In this document: positions 28,326 through 42,700 of the stretch, piece after piece | Layout of the letters: each line of letters opens with the position of its first letter | Numbering within the stretch: the first letter of the stretch is position 1 | DNA from: Rhopalosiphum padi | Taxonomy: Eukaryota; Arthropoda; Insecta; Hemiptera; Aphididae | Length of the DNA stretch: 64,000 nt | NCBI RefSeq assembly: GCF_020882245.1 | Contig: NW_026869996.1 | Span: 12,500,691-12,564,690, forward strand | Reading direction: 5' to 3' | Notes under the pieces: model-generated | Database searches by the model: none | Seen by the model: the letters and a program-made list of their open reading frames with translations, nothing else | What the model was told of the DNA's origin: nothing | Program-made: the position numbers and the translations under genes

Positions 28326-30788
28326 AATTGAAATTTGTTAAAAATATGAATATAGTATTGGTAAACAAATTGAGCTTTTTAATTTTCATTCTTAAAATAT
28401 GCCTCAGCTTTATAAATATTTTTATTATTACTACTTTTATTTTATAATTAGGTTTTCCTTAAACCATAATCCAAAGAATTGTAATTTAAATCGTCTAGTT
28501 TATTATAGATGTTTTACAGTACTTTTATTCGATAATGATTTGATATTGTTATGTTCAAATCAGTATTATTTTTGAGGTATGGTTATGTCATAGTCTATTA
28601 AAAAACAACAATTTTAAGTTATTGTACAAGTGTATTCTTTATAAACACTTATTTTACATTCAAATCCAACAAAACATTCTAGTAGATATGTACGATCTTT
28701 TTTGTCTTATCAAAATTATTATATCTTATCATCTGTTATATATTTATCTTTCATATCTATTTCCAGTTTTACATTGGTTTTAGTATTTAAGTTTCAACTG
28801 CAAAGTGGTTTCACAAATGTTGTAATAAGAATGAAGTTTGTGTGTTAGTTTTTGTTTGATTATTTCCATTTCTGAATTGCTCAGTGTTTTACCGTTCTAG
28901 TTGTAATATAAAGATTTTCGTTTCAATTATGGCATTTATTAGTGACATTTTTTCCTCCAACCATTATACATATTTAACCGACAACATTTTTTCAGATGGT
29001 AGTACGGCAGATCACTTGATGCATGCTGAGACGTGAATTCACATTCCTACCACTTGGCAAGGTATCAACATCCTACACTGAACAATGGACTAGAAGATTC
29101 TAATAATAATAATGGTTTTATGCAATGTACGAGTAATGAATATAGAATGTAAATGATAGTCAATTAATAGTAGTATAACATAAAATTAGTGTCAAAAAAC
29201 CATGATCATTATATTAAGAAAATAATTATTATTTACCATTATTAATATTCATGTATTTCATTGAAGCTGATACATCATAAACACTATAAAACATGGTATT
29301 ACATAATAATTTATACAAATATTACAAATTCATATTTTTAACTTCTTATAAAACACTCAATTCTCATGTTAGTGTCTTCAAACCTTGACTACTAGATTGT
29401 GAAAATGTTTCTTATTTACCATTATTAACATTCATATATTTCATTTATGCTGTTAATTCATAAACACTATAAAACATGGAATTACATAATAATTTATACA
29501 AATATTACAAATTCATATTTTTAACTTCTTATAAAGCACTCAATTCTCATGTTAGTGTCTTCAAACCTTGACTACTAGATTGTGAAAATGTTTCTTATTT
29601 ACCATTATTAACATTCATATATTTCATTTTTGCTGTTAATTCATAAACACTATAAAACATGGTTTTACATAATAATTTTTACAAATATTACAAATTCATA
29701 TTTTTAACTTCTTATAAAACACTCAATTCTCATGTTAGTCTCTTCAAACCTTGACTACTAGATTGTGAAAATGATTCTAATTTACCATTATTAACATTCA
29801 TATATTTCATTTATGCTGTTAATTCATAAACACTATAAAACATGGTTTTACATAATAATTTATACAAATATTACAAATTCATATTTTTAACTTCTTATAA
29901 AACACTCAATTCTCATGTTAGTCTCTTCAAACCTTGACTACTAGATTGTTAAAATGTTTCTTATTTACCATTATTAACATTCATATATTTCAATGAAGCT
30001 GATACATCATAAACACTATAAAACATGGTTTTACATAATAATTTATACAAATATTAAAAATTCATATTTTTTGCATATTAAAAATCAACAAGTTTAATTT
30101 ATTGTACAAGTATACTTTGTTATACATTTTTTTTCATTAAAATTCAACACAACACTGATAGACTTCTAATATCTTTTATTACTGATCAATCATCATTATT
30201 ATAATTTCTCCAACCATTATACATATTTATATGAATATTTTTTTTTAGGTGGCAGTATAATAATGGATCACTGAAACATGCTGAGACATTAATTAACATT
30301 TTTGGAATATTGGGAAAGTTTCAACATCCTACATTGAACATGGACTTGAAGATTCTGATAATAATAATGATTTTATGCAATGTACTTGTAAAGAATATAA
30401 AATATAATTAATAGTAAATTAATAGTAGTGGAACAATTGAAATTTGTTAAAAATATGAATATAGTATTGGTAAACAAATTGAGCTTTTTAATTTTCATTC
30501 TTAAAATATGCCTCAGCTTTATAAATATTTTTATTATTACTACTTTTATTTTATAATTAGGTTTTCCTTAAACCATAATCCAAAGAATTGTAATTTAAAT
30601 CGTCTAGTTTATTATAGATGTTTTACAGTACTTTTATTCGATAATGATTTGATATTGTTATGTTCAAATCAGTATTATTTTTGAGGTATGGTTATGTCAT
30701 AGTCTATTAAAAAACAACAATTTTAAGTTATTGTACAAGTGTATTCTTTATAAACACTTATTTTACATTCAAATCCAACAAAACATTC

Positions 30789-33700
30789 TAGTAGATATGT
30801 ACGATCTTTTTTGTCTTATCAAAATTATTATATCTTATCATCTGTTATATATTTATCTTTCATATCTATTTCCAGTTTTACATTGGTATTAGTATTTAAG
30901 TTTCAACTGCAAAGTGGTTTCACAAATGTTGTAATAAGAATGAAGTTTGTGTGTTAGTTTTTGTTTGATTATTTCCATTTCTGAATTGCTCAGTGTTTTA
31001 CCGTTCTAGTTGTAATATAAAGATTTTCGTTTCAATTATGGCATTTATTAGTGACATTTTTTCCTCCAACCATTATACATATTTAACCGACAACATTTTT
31101 TCAGATGGTAGTACGGCAGATCACTTGATGCATGCTGAGACGTGAATTCACATTCCTACCACTTGGCAAGGTATCAACATCCTACACTGAACAATGGACT
31201 AGAAGATTCTAATAATAATAATGGTTTTATGCAATGTACGAGTAATGAATATAGAATGTAAATGATAGTCAATTAATAGTAGTATAACATAAAATTAGTG
31301 TCAAAAAACCATGATCATTATATTAAGAAAATAATTATTATTTACCATTATTAACATTCATGTATTTCATTGAAGCTGATACATCATAAACACTATAAAA
31401 CATGGTATTACATAATGATTTATACAAATATTACAAATTCATATTTTTAACTTCTTATAAAACACTCAATTCTCATGTTAGTGTCTTCAAACCTTGACTA
31501 CTAGATTGTGAAAATGATTCTAATTTACCATTATTAACATTCATATATTTCATTTATGCTGTTAATTCATAAACACTTTAAAACATGGTTTTACATAATA
31601 ATTTTTACAAATATTACAAATTCATATTTTTAACTTCTTATAAAACACTCAATTCTCATGTTAGTCTCTTCAAACCTTGACTACTAGATTGTGAAAATGA
31701 TTCTTATTTACCATTATTAACATTCATATATTTCATTTATGTTGTTAATTCTTAAACACTATAAAACATGGCTTTACATAATAATTTATACAAATATTAC
31801 AAATTCATATTTTTAACTTCTTATAAAACACTCAATTCTCATGTTAGTGTCTTCAAACCTTGACTACTAGATTGTGAAAATGTTTCTTATTTACCATTAT
31901 TAACATTCATATATTTCAATGAAGCTGATACATCATAAACACTATAAAACATGGTTTTACATAATAATTTATACAAATATTAAAAATTCATATTTTTTGC
32001 ATATTAAAAATCAACAAGTTTAATTTATTGTACAAGTATACTTTGTTATACATTTTTTTTCATTAAAATTCAACACAACACTGATAGACTTCTAATATCT
32101 TTTATTACTGATCAATCATCATTATTATAATTTCTCCAACCATTATACATATTTATATGAATATTTTTTTTTAGGTGGCAGTATAATAATGGATCACTGA
32201 AACATGCTGAGACATTAATTAACATTTTTGGAATATTGGGAAAGTTTCAACATCCTACATTGAACATGGACTTGAAGATTCTGATAATAATAATGATTTT
32301 ATGCAATGTACTTGTAAAGAATATAAAATATAATTAATAGTAAATTAATAGTAGTGGAACAATTGAAATTTGTTAAAAATATGAATATAGTATTGGTAAA
32401 CAAATTGAGCTTTTTAATTTTCATTCTTAAAATATGCCTCAGCTTTATAAATATTTTTATTATTACTACTTTTATTTTATAATTAGGTTTTCCTTAAACC
32501 ATAATCCAAAGAATTGTAATTTAAATCGTCTAGTTTATTATAGATGTTTTACAGTACTTTTATTCGATAATGATTTGATATTGTTATGTTCAAATCAGTA
32601 TTATTTTTGAGGTATGGTTATGTCATAGTCTATTAAAAAACAACAATTTTAAGTTATTGTACAAGTGTATTCTTTATAAACACTTATTTTACATTCAAAT
32701 CCAACAAAACATTCTAGTAGATATGTACGATCTTTTTTGTCTTATCAAAATTATTATATCTTATCATCTGTTATATATTTATCTTTCATATCTATTTCCA
32801 GTTTTACATTGGTATTAGTATTTAAGTTTCAACTGCAAAGTGGTTTCACAAATGTTGTAATAAGAATGAAGTTTGTGTGTTAGTTTTTGTTTGATTATTT
32901 CCATTTCTGAATTGCTCAGTGTTTTACCGTTCTAGTTGTAATATAAAGATTTTCGTTTCAATTATGGCATTTATTAGTGACATTTTTTCCTCCAACCATT
33001 ATACATATTTAACCGACAACATTTTTTCAGATGGTAGTACGGCAGATCACTTGATGCATGCTGAGACGTGAATTCACATTCCTACCACTTGGCAAGGTAT
33101 CAACATCCTACACTGAACAATGGACTAGAAGATTCTAATAATAATAATGGTTTTATGCAATGTACGAGTAATGAATATAGAATGTAAATGATAGTCAATT
33201 AATAGTAGTATAACATAAAATTAGTGTCAAAAAACCATGATCATTATATTAAGAAAATAATTATTATTTACCATTATTAACATTCATGTATTTCATTGAA
33301 GCTGATACATCATAAACACTATAAAACATGGTATTACATAATGATTTATACAAATATTACAAATTCATATTTTTAACTTCTTATAAAACACTCAATTCTC
33401 ATGTTAGTGTCTTCAAACCTTGACTACTAGATTGTGAAAATGATTCTAATTTACCATTATTAACATTCATATATTTCATTTATGCTGTTAATTCATAAAC
33501 ACTTTAAAACATGGTTTTACATAATAATTTTTACAAATATTACAAATTCATATTTTTAACTTCTTATAAAACACTCAATTCTCATGTTAGTCTCTTCAAA
33601 CCTTGACTACTAGATTGTGAAAATGATTCTTATTTACCATTATTAACATTCATATATTTCATTTATGTTGTTAATTCTTAAACACTATAAAACATGGCTT

Positions 33701-34640
33701 TACATAATAATTTATACAAATATTACAAATTCATATTTTTAACTTCTTATAAAACACTCAATTCTCATGTTAGTGTCTTCAAACCTTGACTACTAGATTG
33801 TGAAAATGTTTCTTATTTACCATTATTAACATTCATATATTTCAATGAAGCTGATACATCATAAACACTATAAAACATGGTTTTACATAATAATTTATAC
33901 AAATATTAAAAATTCATATTTTTTGCATATTGAAAATCAACAAGTTTAATTTATTGTACAAGTATATTTTGTTATACATTTTTTTTCATTAAAATTCAAC
34001 ACAACACTTATAGACTTCTAATATCTTTTATTACTGATCAATCATCATTATTATAATTTCTCCAACCATTATACATATTTATATGAATATTTTTTTTTAG
34101 GTGGCAGTATAATAATGGATCACTGAAACATGCTGAGACATTAATTAACATTTTTGGAATATTGGGAAAGTTTCAACATCCTACATTGAACATGGACTTG
34201 AAGATTCTGATAATAATAATGATTTTATGCAATGTACTTGTAATGAATATAAAATATAATTAATAGTAAATTAATAGTAGTGGAACAATTGAAATTTGTT
34301 AAAAATATGAATATAGTATTGGTAAACAAATTGAGCTTTTTAATTTTCATTCTTAAAATATGCCTCAGCTTTATAAATATTTTTATTATTACTACTTTTA
34401 TTTTATAATTAGGTTTTCCTTAAACCATAATCCAAAGAATTGTAATTTAAATCGTCTAGTTTATTATAGATGTTTTACAGTACTTTTATTCGATAATGAT
34501 TTGATATTTTTATGTTCAAATCAGTATTATTTTTGAGGTATGGTTATGTCATAATCTATTAAAAAACAACAATTTTAAGTTATTGTACAAGTGTATTCTT
34601 TATAAACACTTATTTTACATTCAAATCCAACAAAACATTC
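30789..34640. repeat. Satellite units 4-5, 1926 bp each
   Basis: A tandem pair of near-identical units with three full 183-bp subrepeats. They share private variants such as CACTTTAAAACATGG and GTTGTTAATTCTTAAACAC in their subrepeats, which shows that one was copied from the other. Confidence 0.9.
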
Positions 34641-36749
34641 TAGTAGATATGTACGATCTTTTTTGTCTTATCAAAATTATTATATCTTATCATCTGTTAT
34701 ATATTTATATTTCATATCTATTTCCAGTTTTACATTGGTATTAGTATTTAAGTTTCAACTGCAAAGTGGTTTCACAAATGTTGTAATAAGAATGAAGTTT
34801 GTGTGTTAGTTTTTGTTTGATTATTTCCATTTCTGAATTGCTCAGTGTTTTACCGTTCTAGTTGTAATATAAAGATTTTCGTTTCAATTATGGCATGTAT
34901 TAGTGACATTTTTTCCTCCAACCATTATACATATTTAACCGACAACATTTTTTCAGATGGTAGTACGGCAGATCACTTGATGCATGCTGAGACGTGAATT
35001 CACATTCCTACCACTTGGCAAGGTATCAACATCCTACACTGAACAATGGACTAGAAGATTCTAATAATAATAATGGTTTTATGCAATGTACGAGTAATGA
35101 ATATAGAATGTAATTGATAGTCAATTAATAGTAGTATAACATAAAATTAGTGTCAAAAAACCATGATCATTATATTAAGAAAATAATTATTATTTACCAT
35201 TATTAACATTCATGTATTTCATTGAAGCTGATACATCATAAACACTATAAAACATGGTATTACATAATAATTTATACAAATATTACAAATTCATATTTTT
35301 AACTTCTTATAAAACACTCAATTCTCATGTTAGTGTCTTCAAACCTTGACTACTAGATTGTGAAAATGTTTCTTATTTACCATTATTAACATTCATATAT
35401 TTCATTTATGCTGTTAATTCATAAACACTATAAAACATGGTTTTACATAATAATTTTTACAAATATTACAAATTCATATTTTTAACTTCTTATAAAACAC
35501 TCAATTCTCATGTTAGTCTCTTCAAACCTTGACTACTAGATTGTGAAAATGATTCTTATTTACCATTATTAACATTCATATATTTCATTTATGCTGTTAA
35601 TTCATAAACACTATAAAACATGGTTTTACATAATAATTTATACAAATATTACAAATTCATATTTTTAACTTCTTATAAAACACTCAATTCTCATGTTAGT
35701 CTCTTCAAACCTTGACTACTAGATTGTGAAAATGATTCTAATTTACCATTATTAACATTCATATATTTCATTTATGCTGTTAATTCATAAACACTATAAA
35801 ACATGGTTTTACATAATAATTTATACAAATATTACAAATTCATATTTTTAACTTCTTATAAAACACTCAATTCTCATGTTAGTCTCTTCAAACCTTGACT
35901 ACTAGATTGTTAAAATGTTTCTTATTTACCATTATTAACATTCATATATTTCAATGAAGCTGATACATCATAAACACTATAAAACATGGTTTTACATAAT
36001 AATTTATACAAATATTAAAAATTCATATTTTTTGCATATTGAAAATCAACAAGTTTAATTTATTGTACAAGTATATTTTGTTATACATTTTTTTTCATTA
36101 AAATTCAACACAACACTTATAGACTTCTAATATCTTTTATTACTGATCAATCATCATTATTATAATTTCTCCAACCATTATACATATTTATATGAATATT
36201 TTTTTTTAGGTGGCAGTATAATAATGGATCACTGAAACATGCTGAGACATTAATTAACATTTTTGGAATATTGGGAAAGTTTCAACATCCTACATTGAAC
36301 ATGGACTTGAAGATTCTGATAATAATAATGATTTTATGCAATGTACTTGTAATGAATATAAAATATAATTAATAGTAAATTAATAGTAGTGGAACAATTG
36401 AAATTTGTTAAAAATATGAATATAGTATTGGTAAACAAATTGAGCTTTTTAATTTTCAATCTTAAAATATGCCTCAGCTTTATAAATATTTTTATTATTA
36501 CTACTTTTATTTTATAATTAGGTTTTCCTTAAACCATAATCCAAAGAATTGTAATTTAAATCGTCTAGTTTATTATAGATGTTTTACAGTACTTTTATTC
36601 GATAATGATTTGATATTTTTATGTTCAAATCAGTATTATTTTTGAGGTATGGTTATGTCATAATCTATTAAAAAACAACAATTTTAAGTTATTGTACAAG
36701 TGTATTCTTTATAAACACTTATTTTACATTCAAATCCAACAAAACATTC
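34641..36749. repeat. Satellite unit 6, 2109 bp
   Basis: A four-subrepeat unit of unit-1 type (GTAATTGATAGTC), separated from the other 2109-bp units by the 1926-bp pair. Its tail carries GATATTTTTATG, shared with the end of unit 5. Confidence 0.85.
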
Positions 36750-39700
36750 TAGTAGATATGTACGATCTTTTTTGTCTTATCAAAATTATTATATCTTATC
36801 ATCTGTTATATATTTATCTTTCATATCTATTTCCAGTTTTACATTCGTATTAGTATTTAAGTTTCAACTGCAAAGTGGTTTCACAAATGTTGTAATAAGA
36901 ATGAAGTTTGTGTGTTAGTTTTTGTTTGATTATTTCCATTTCTGAATTGCTCAGTGTTTTACCGTTCTAGTTGTAATATAAAGATTTTCGTTTCAATTAT
37001 GGCATGTATTAGTGACATTTTTTCCTCCAACCATTATACATATTTAACCGACAACATTTTTTCAGATGGTAGTACGGCAGATCACTTGATGCATGCTGAG
37101 ACGTGAATTCACATTCCTACCACTTGGCAAGGTATCAACATCCTACACTCAACAATGGACTAGAAGATTCTAATAATAATAATGGTTTTATGCAATGTAC
37201 GAGTAATGAATATAGAATGTAATTGATAGTCAATTAATAGTAGTATAACATAAAATTAGTGTCAAAAAACCATGATCATTATATTAAGAAAATAATTATT
37301 ATTTACCATTATTAACATTCATGTATTTCATTGAAGCTGATACATCATAAACACTATAAAACATGGTATTACATAATAATTTATACAAATATTACAAATT
37401 CATATTTTTAACTTCTTATAAATCACTCAATTCTCATGTTAGTGTCTTAAAACCTTGACTACTATATTGTGAAATGATTCTTATTTACCATTATTAACAT
37501 TCATATATTTCATTGAAGCTGATACATCATAAACACCATAAAACATGGTATTACATAATAATTTATACAAATATTAAAAATTCATATTTTTTGCATATTG
37601 AAAATCAACAAGTTTAATTTATTGTACAAGTATATTTTGTTATACATTTTTTTTCATTAAAATTCAACACAACACTGATAGATTTCTAATATCTTTTATT
37701 ACTGATCAAATCATTATTATAATTTCTCCAACCATTATACATATTTATATGAATATTTTTTTTTTAGGTGGCAGTATAATAGTGGATCACTGAAACATGC
37801 TGAGACATTAATTAACATTTTTGGAATATTGGGAAAGTTTCAACATCCTACATTGAACATGGACTTGAAGATTCTGATAATAATAATGATTTTATGCAAT
37901 GTACTTGTAATGAATATAAAATATAATTAATAGTAAATTAATAGTAGTGGAACAATTGAAATTTGTTAAAAATATGAATATAGTATTGGTAAACAAATTG
38001 AGCTTTTTAATTTTCATTCTTAAAATATGCCTCAGCTTTATAAATATTTTTATTATTACTACTTTTATTTTATAATTAGGTTTTCCTTAAACCATAATCC
38101 AAAGAATTGTAATTTAAATCGTCTAGTTTCTTATAGATGATTTACAGTACTTTTATTCGATAATGATTTGATATTGTTATGTTCAAATCAGTATTATTTT
38201 TGAGGTATGGTTATGTCATAGTCTATTAAAAAACAGCAATTTTAAGTTACTCTACAAGCGTATTCTTAATAAACACTTATTTTACATTAATATCCAACAA
38301 AACATTCTACTAGATATGTGCGATCTTTTTATCTTATCAAAATTATTATATCTTATCATCTGTTATATGTTTATATTTCATATCTATTTGCAGTTTAACA
38401 TTCATATTCGTATTTAAGTTTCAACTGCAAACTGCTTTCACAAATGTTGTAATAAGAATGAAGTTTGTGTGTTAGTTTTTGTTTGATTATTTCCATTTCT
38501 GAATCTCTCAGTATTTTCCCGTACTTGTTGTAATATAATGATTTTCGTATTAATAATGGCATGTATTAGTGACATTTTTTCCTCCAACCATTATACATAT
38601 TTAACCGACAACATTTTTTCAGATGGTAGTACGGCAGATCATTTGATGCATAATGAGACGTGAATTCACATTCCTACCACTTGGCAAGGTATCAACATCC
38701 TACACTGAACAATGGACTAGAAGATTCTAATAATAATAATGGTTTTATGCAATGTACGAGTAATGAATATAGAATGTAATTGATAGTCAATTAATAGTAG
38801 TAGAACATAAAATTAGTGTCAAAGAACCATGATCATTATATTAAGAAAATAATTATTATTTACCATTATTAACATTCATGTATTTCATTGAAGCTGATAC
38901 ATCATAAACACTATAAAACATGGTATTACATAATAATTTATACAAATATTACAAATTCATATTTTTAACTGCTTATAAAACACTCAATTCTCATGTTAGT
39001 ATCTTCAAACCTTGACTACTAAATTGTGAAAATGATTCTTATTTACCATTATTAACATACATATATTTCAATGAAGCTGATACTTCATAAACACTATAAA
39101 ACATGGTTTAAATAATAATTTATACAAATATTAAAAATTCATATTTTTTGCATATTGAAAATCAACAAGTTTAATTTATTGTACAAGTATATTTTGTTAT
39201 ACATTTTTTTTCATTAAAATTCAACACAACACTGATAGATTTCTAATATCTTTTATTACTGATCAATCATCATTATTATAATTTCTCCAACCATTATACA
39301 TATTTATATGAATATTTTTTTTTTAGGTGGCAGTATAATAGTGGATCACTGAAACATGCTGAGACATTAATTAACATTTTTGGAATATTGGGAAAGTTTT
39401 AACATCCTACATTGAACATGGACTTGAAGATTCTGATAATAATAATGATTTTTTGCAATGTACTTGTAATGAATATAAAATATAATTAATAGTAAATTAA
39501 TAGTAGTGGAACAATTGAAAATTGTTAAAAATATGAATATAGTATTGGTAAACAAATTGAGCTTTTTAATTTTCATTCTTAAAATATGCCTCAGCTTTAT
39601 TAATATTTTTATTATTTCTACTTTTATTTTATAATTAGGTTTTCCTTAAACCATAATCCAAAGAATTGTAATTTAAATCGTCTAGTTTATTATAGATGTT

Positions 39701-42700
39701 TTACAGTACTTTTATTCGATAATGATTTGATATTGTTATGTTCAAATCAGTATTATTTTTGAGGTATGGTTATGTCATAGTCTATTAAAAAACAACAATT
39801 TTAAGTTATTGTACAAGTGTATTCTTTATAAACACTTATTTTACATTCAAATCCAACAAAACATTCTAGTAGATATGTACGATCTTTTTTGTCTTATCAA
39901 AATTATTATATCTTATCATCTGTTATATATTTATCTTTCATATCTATTTCCAGTTTTACATTCGTATTAGTATTTAAGTTTCAACTGCAAAGTGGTTTCA
40001 CAAATGTTGTAATAAGAATGAAGTTTGTGTGTTAGTTTTTGTTTGATTATTTCCATTTCTGAATTGCTCAGTGTTTTACCGTTCTAGTTGTAATATAAAG
40101 ATTTTCGTTTCAATTATGGCATGTATTAGTGACATTTTTTCCTCCAACCATTATACATATTTAACCGACAACATTTTTTCAGATGGTAGTACGGCAGATC
40201 ACTTGATGCATGCTGAGACGTGAATTCACATTCCTACCACTTGGCAAGGTATCAACATCCTACACTCAACAATGGACTAGAAGATTCTAATAATAATAAT
40301 GGTTTTATGCAATGTACGAGTAATGAATATAGAATGTAATTGATAGTCAATTAATAGTAGTATAACATAAAATTAGTGTCAAAAAACCATGATCATTATA
40401 TTAAGAAAATAATTATTATTTACCATTATTAACATTCATGTATTTCATTGAAGCTGATACATCATAAACACTATAAAACATGGTATTACATAATAATTTA
40501 TACAAATATTACAAATTCATATTTTTAACTTCTTATAAATCACTCAATTCTCATGTTAGTGTCTTAAAACCTTGACTACTATATTGTGAAATGATTCTTA
40601 TTTACCATTATTAACATTCATATATTTCATTGAAGCTGATACATCATAAACACCATAAAACATGGTATTACATAATAATTTATACAAATATTAAAAATTC
40701 ATATTTTTTGCATATTGAAAATCAACAAGTTTAATTTATTGTACAAGTATATTTTGTTATACATTTTTTTTCATTAAAATTCAACACAACACTGATAGAT
40801 TTCTAATATCTTTTATTACTGATCAAATCATTATTATAATTTCTCCAACCATTATACATATTTATATGAATATTTTTTTTTTAGGTGGCAGTATAATAGT
40901 GGATCACTGAAACATGCTGAGACATTAATTAACATTTTTGGAATATTGGGAAAGTTTCAACATCCTACATTGAACATGGACTTGAAGATTCTGATAATAA
41001 TAATGATTTTATGCAATGTACTTGTAATGAATATAAAATATAATTAATAGTAAATTAATAGTAGTGGAACAATTGAAATTTGTTAAAAATATGAATATAG
41101 TATTGGTAAACAAATTGAGCTTTTTAATTTTCATTCTTAAAATATGCCTCAGCTTTATAAATATTTTTATTATTACTACTTTTATTTTATAATTAGGTTT
41201 TCCTTAAACCATAATCCAAAGAATTGTAATTTAAATCGTCTAGTTTCTTATAGATGATTTACAGTACTTTTATTCGATAATGATTTGATATTGTTATGTT
41301 CAAATCAGTATTATTTTTGAGGTATGGTTATGTCATAGTCTATTAAAAAACAGCAATTTTAAGTTACTCTACAAGCGTATTCTTAATAAACACTTATTTT
41401 ACATTAATATCCAACAAAACATTCTACTAGATATGTGCGATCTTTTTATCTTATCAAAATTATTATATCTTATCATCTGTTATATGTTTATATTTCATAT
41501 CTATTTGCAGTTTAACATTCATATTCGTATTTAAGTTTCAACTGCAAACTGCTTTCACAAATGTTGTAATAAGAATGAAGTTTGTGTGTTAGTTTTTGTT
41601 TGATTATTTCCATTTCTGAATCTCTCAGTATTTTCCCGTACTTGTTGTAATATAATGATTTTCGTATTAATAATGGCATGTATTAGTGACATTTTTTCCT
41701 CCAACCATTATACATATTTAACCGACAACATTTTTTCAGATGGTAGTACGGCAGATCATTTGATGCATAATGAGACGTGAATTCACATTCCTACCACTTG
41801 GCAAGGTATCAACATCCTACACTGAACAATGGACTAGAAGATTCTAATAATAATAATGGTTTTATGCAATGTACGAGTAATGAATATAGAATGTAATTGA
41901 TAGTCAATTAATAGTAGTAGAACATAAAATTAGTGTCAAAGAACCATGATCATTATATTAAGAAAATAATTATTATTTACCATTATTAACATTCATGTAT
42001 TTCATTGAAGCTGATACATCATAAACACTATAAAACATGGTATTACATAATAATTTATACAAATATTACAAATTCATATTTTTAACTGCTTATAAAACAC
42101 TCAATTCTCATGTTAGTATCTTCAAACCTTGACTACTAAATTGTGAAAATGATTCTTATTTACCATTATTAACATACATATATTTCAATGAAGCTGATAC
42201 TTCATAAACACTATAAAACATGGTTTAAATAATAATTTATACAAATATTAAAAATTCATATTTTTTGCATATTGAAAATCAACAAGTTTAATTTATTGTA
42301 CAAGTATATTTTGTTATACATTTTTTTTCATTAAAATTCAACACAACACTGATAGATTTCTAATATCTTTTATTACTGATCAATCATCATTATTATAATT
42401 TCTCCAACCATTATACATATTTATATGAATATTTTTTTTTTAGGTGGCAGTATAATAGTGGATCACTGAAACATGCTGAGACATTAATTAACATTTTTGG
42501 AATATTGGGAAAGTTTTAACATCCTACATTGAACATGGACTTGAAGATTCTGATAATAATAATGATTTTTTGCAATGTACTTGTAATGAATATAAAATAT
42601 AATTAATAGTAAATTAATAGTAGTGGAACAATTGAAAATTGTTAAAAATATGAATATAGTATTGGTAAACAAATTGAGCTTTTTAATTTTCATTCTTAAA

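Larger units (their letters stand above)
24462..30788. repeat. Satellite units 1-3, 2109 bp each
   Basis: Three consecutive units of the same length, each with four full 183-bp subrepeats plus a truncated fifth. Units 2 and 3 are almost identical, differing by occasional single bases. Unit 1 differs more, for example in the subrepeat variants and in GTAATTGATAGTC versus GTAAATGATAGTC. This is a local block amplification. Confidence 0.9.
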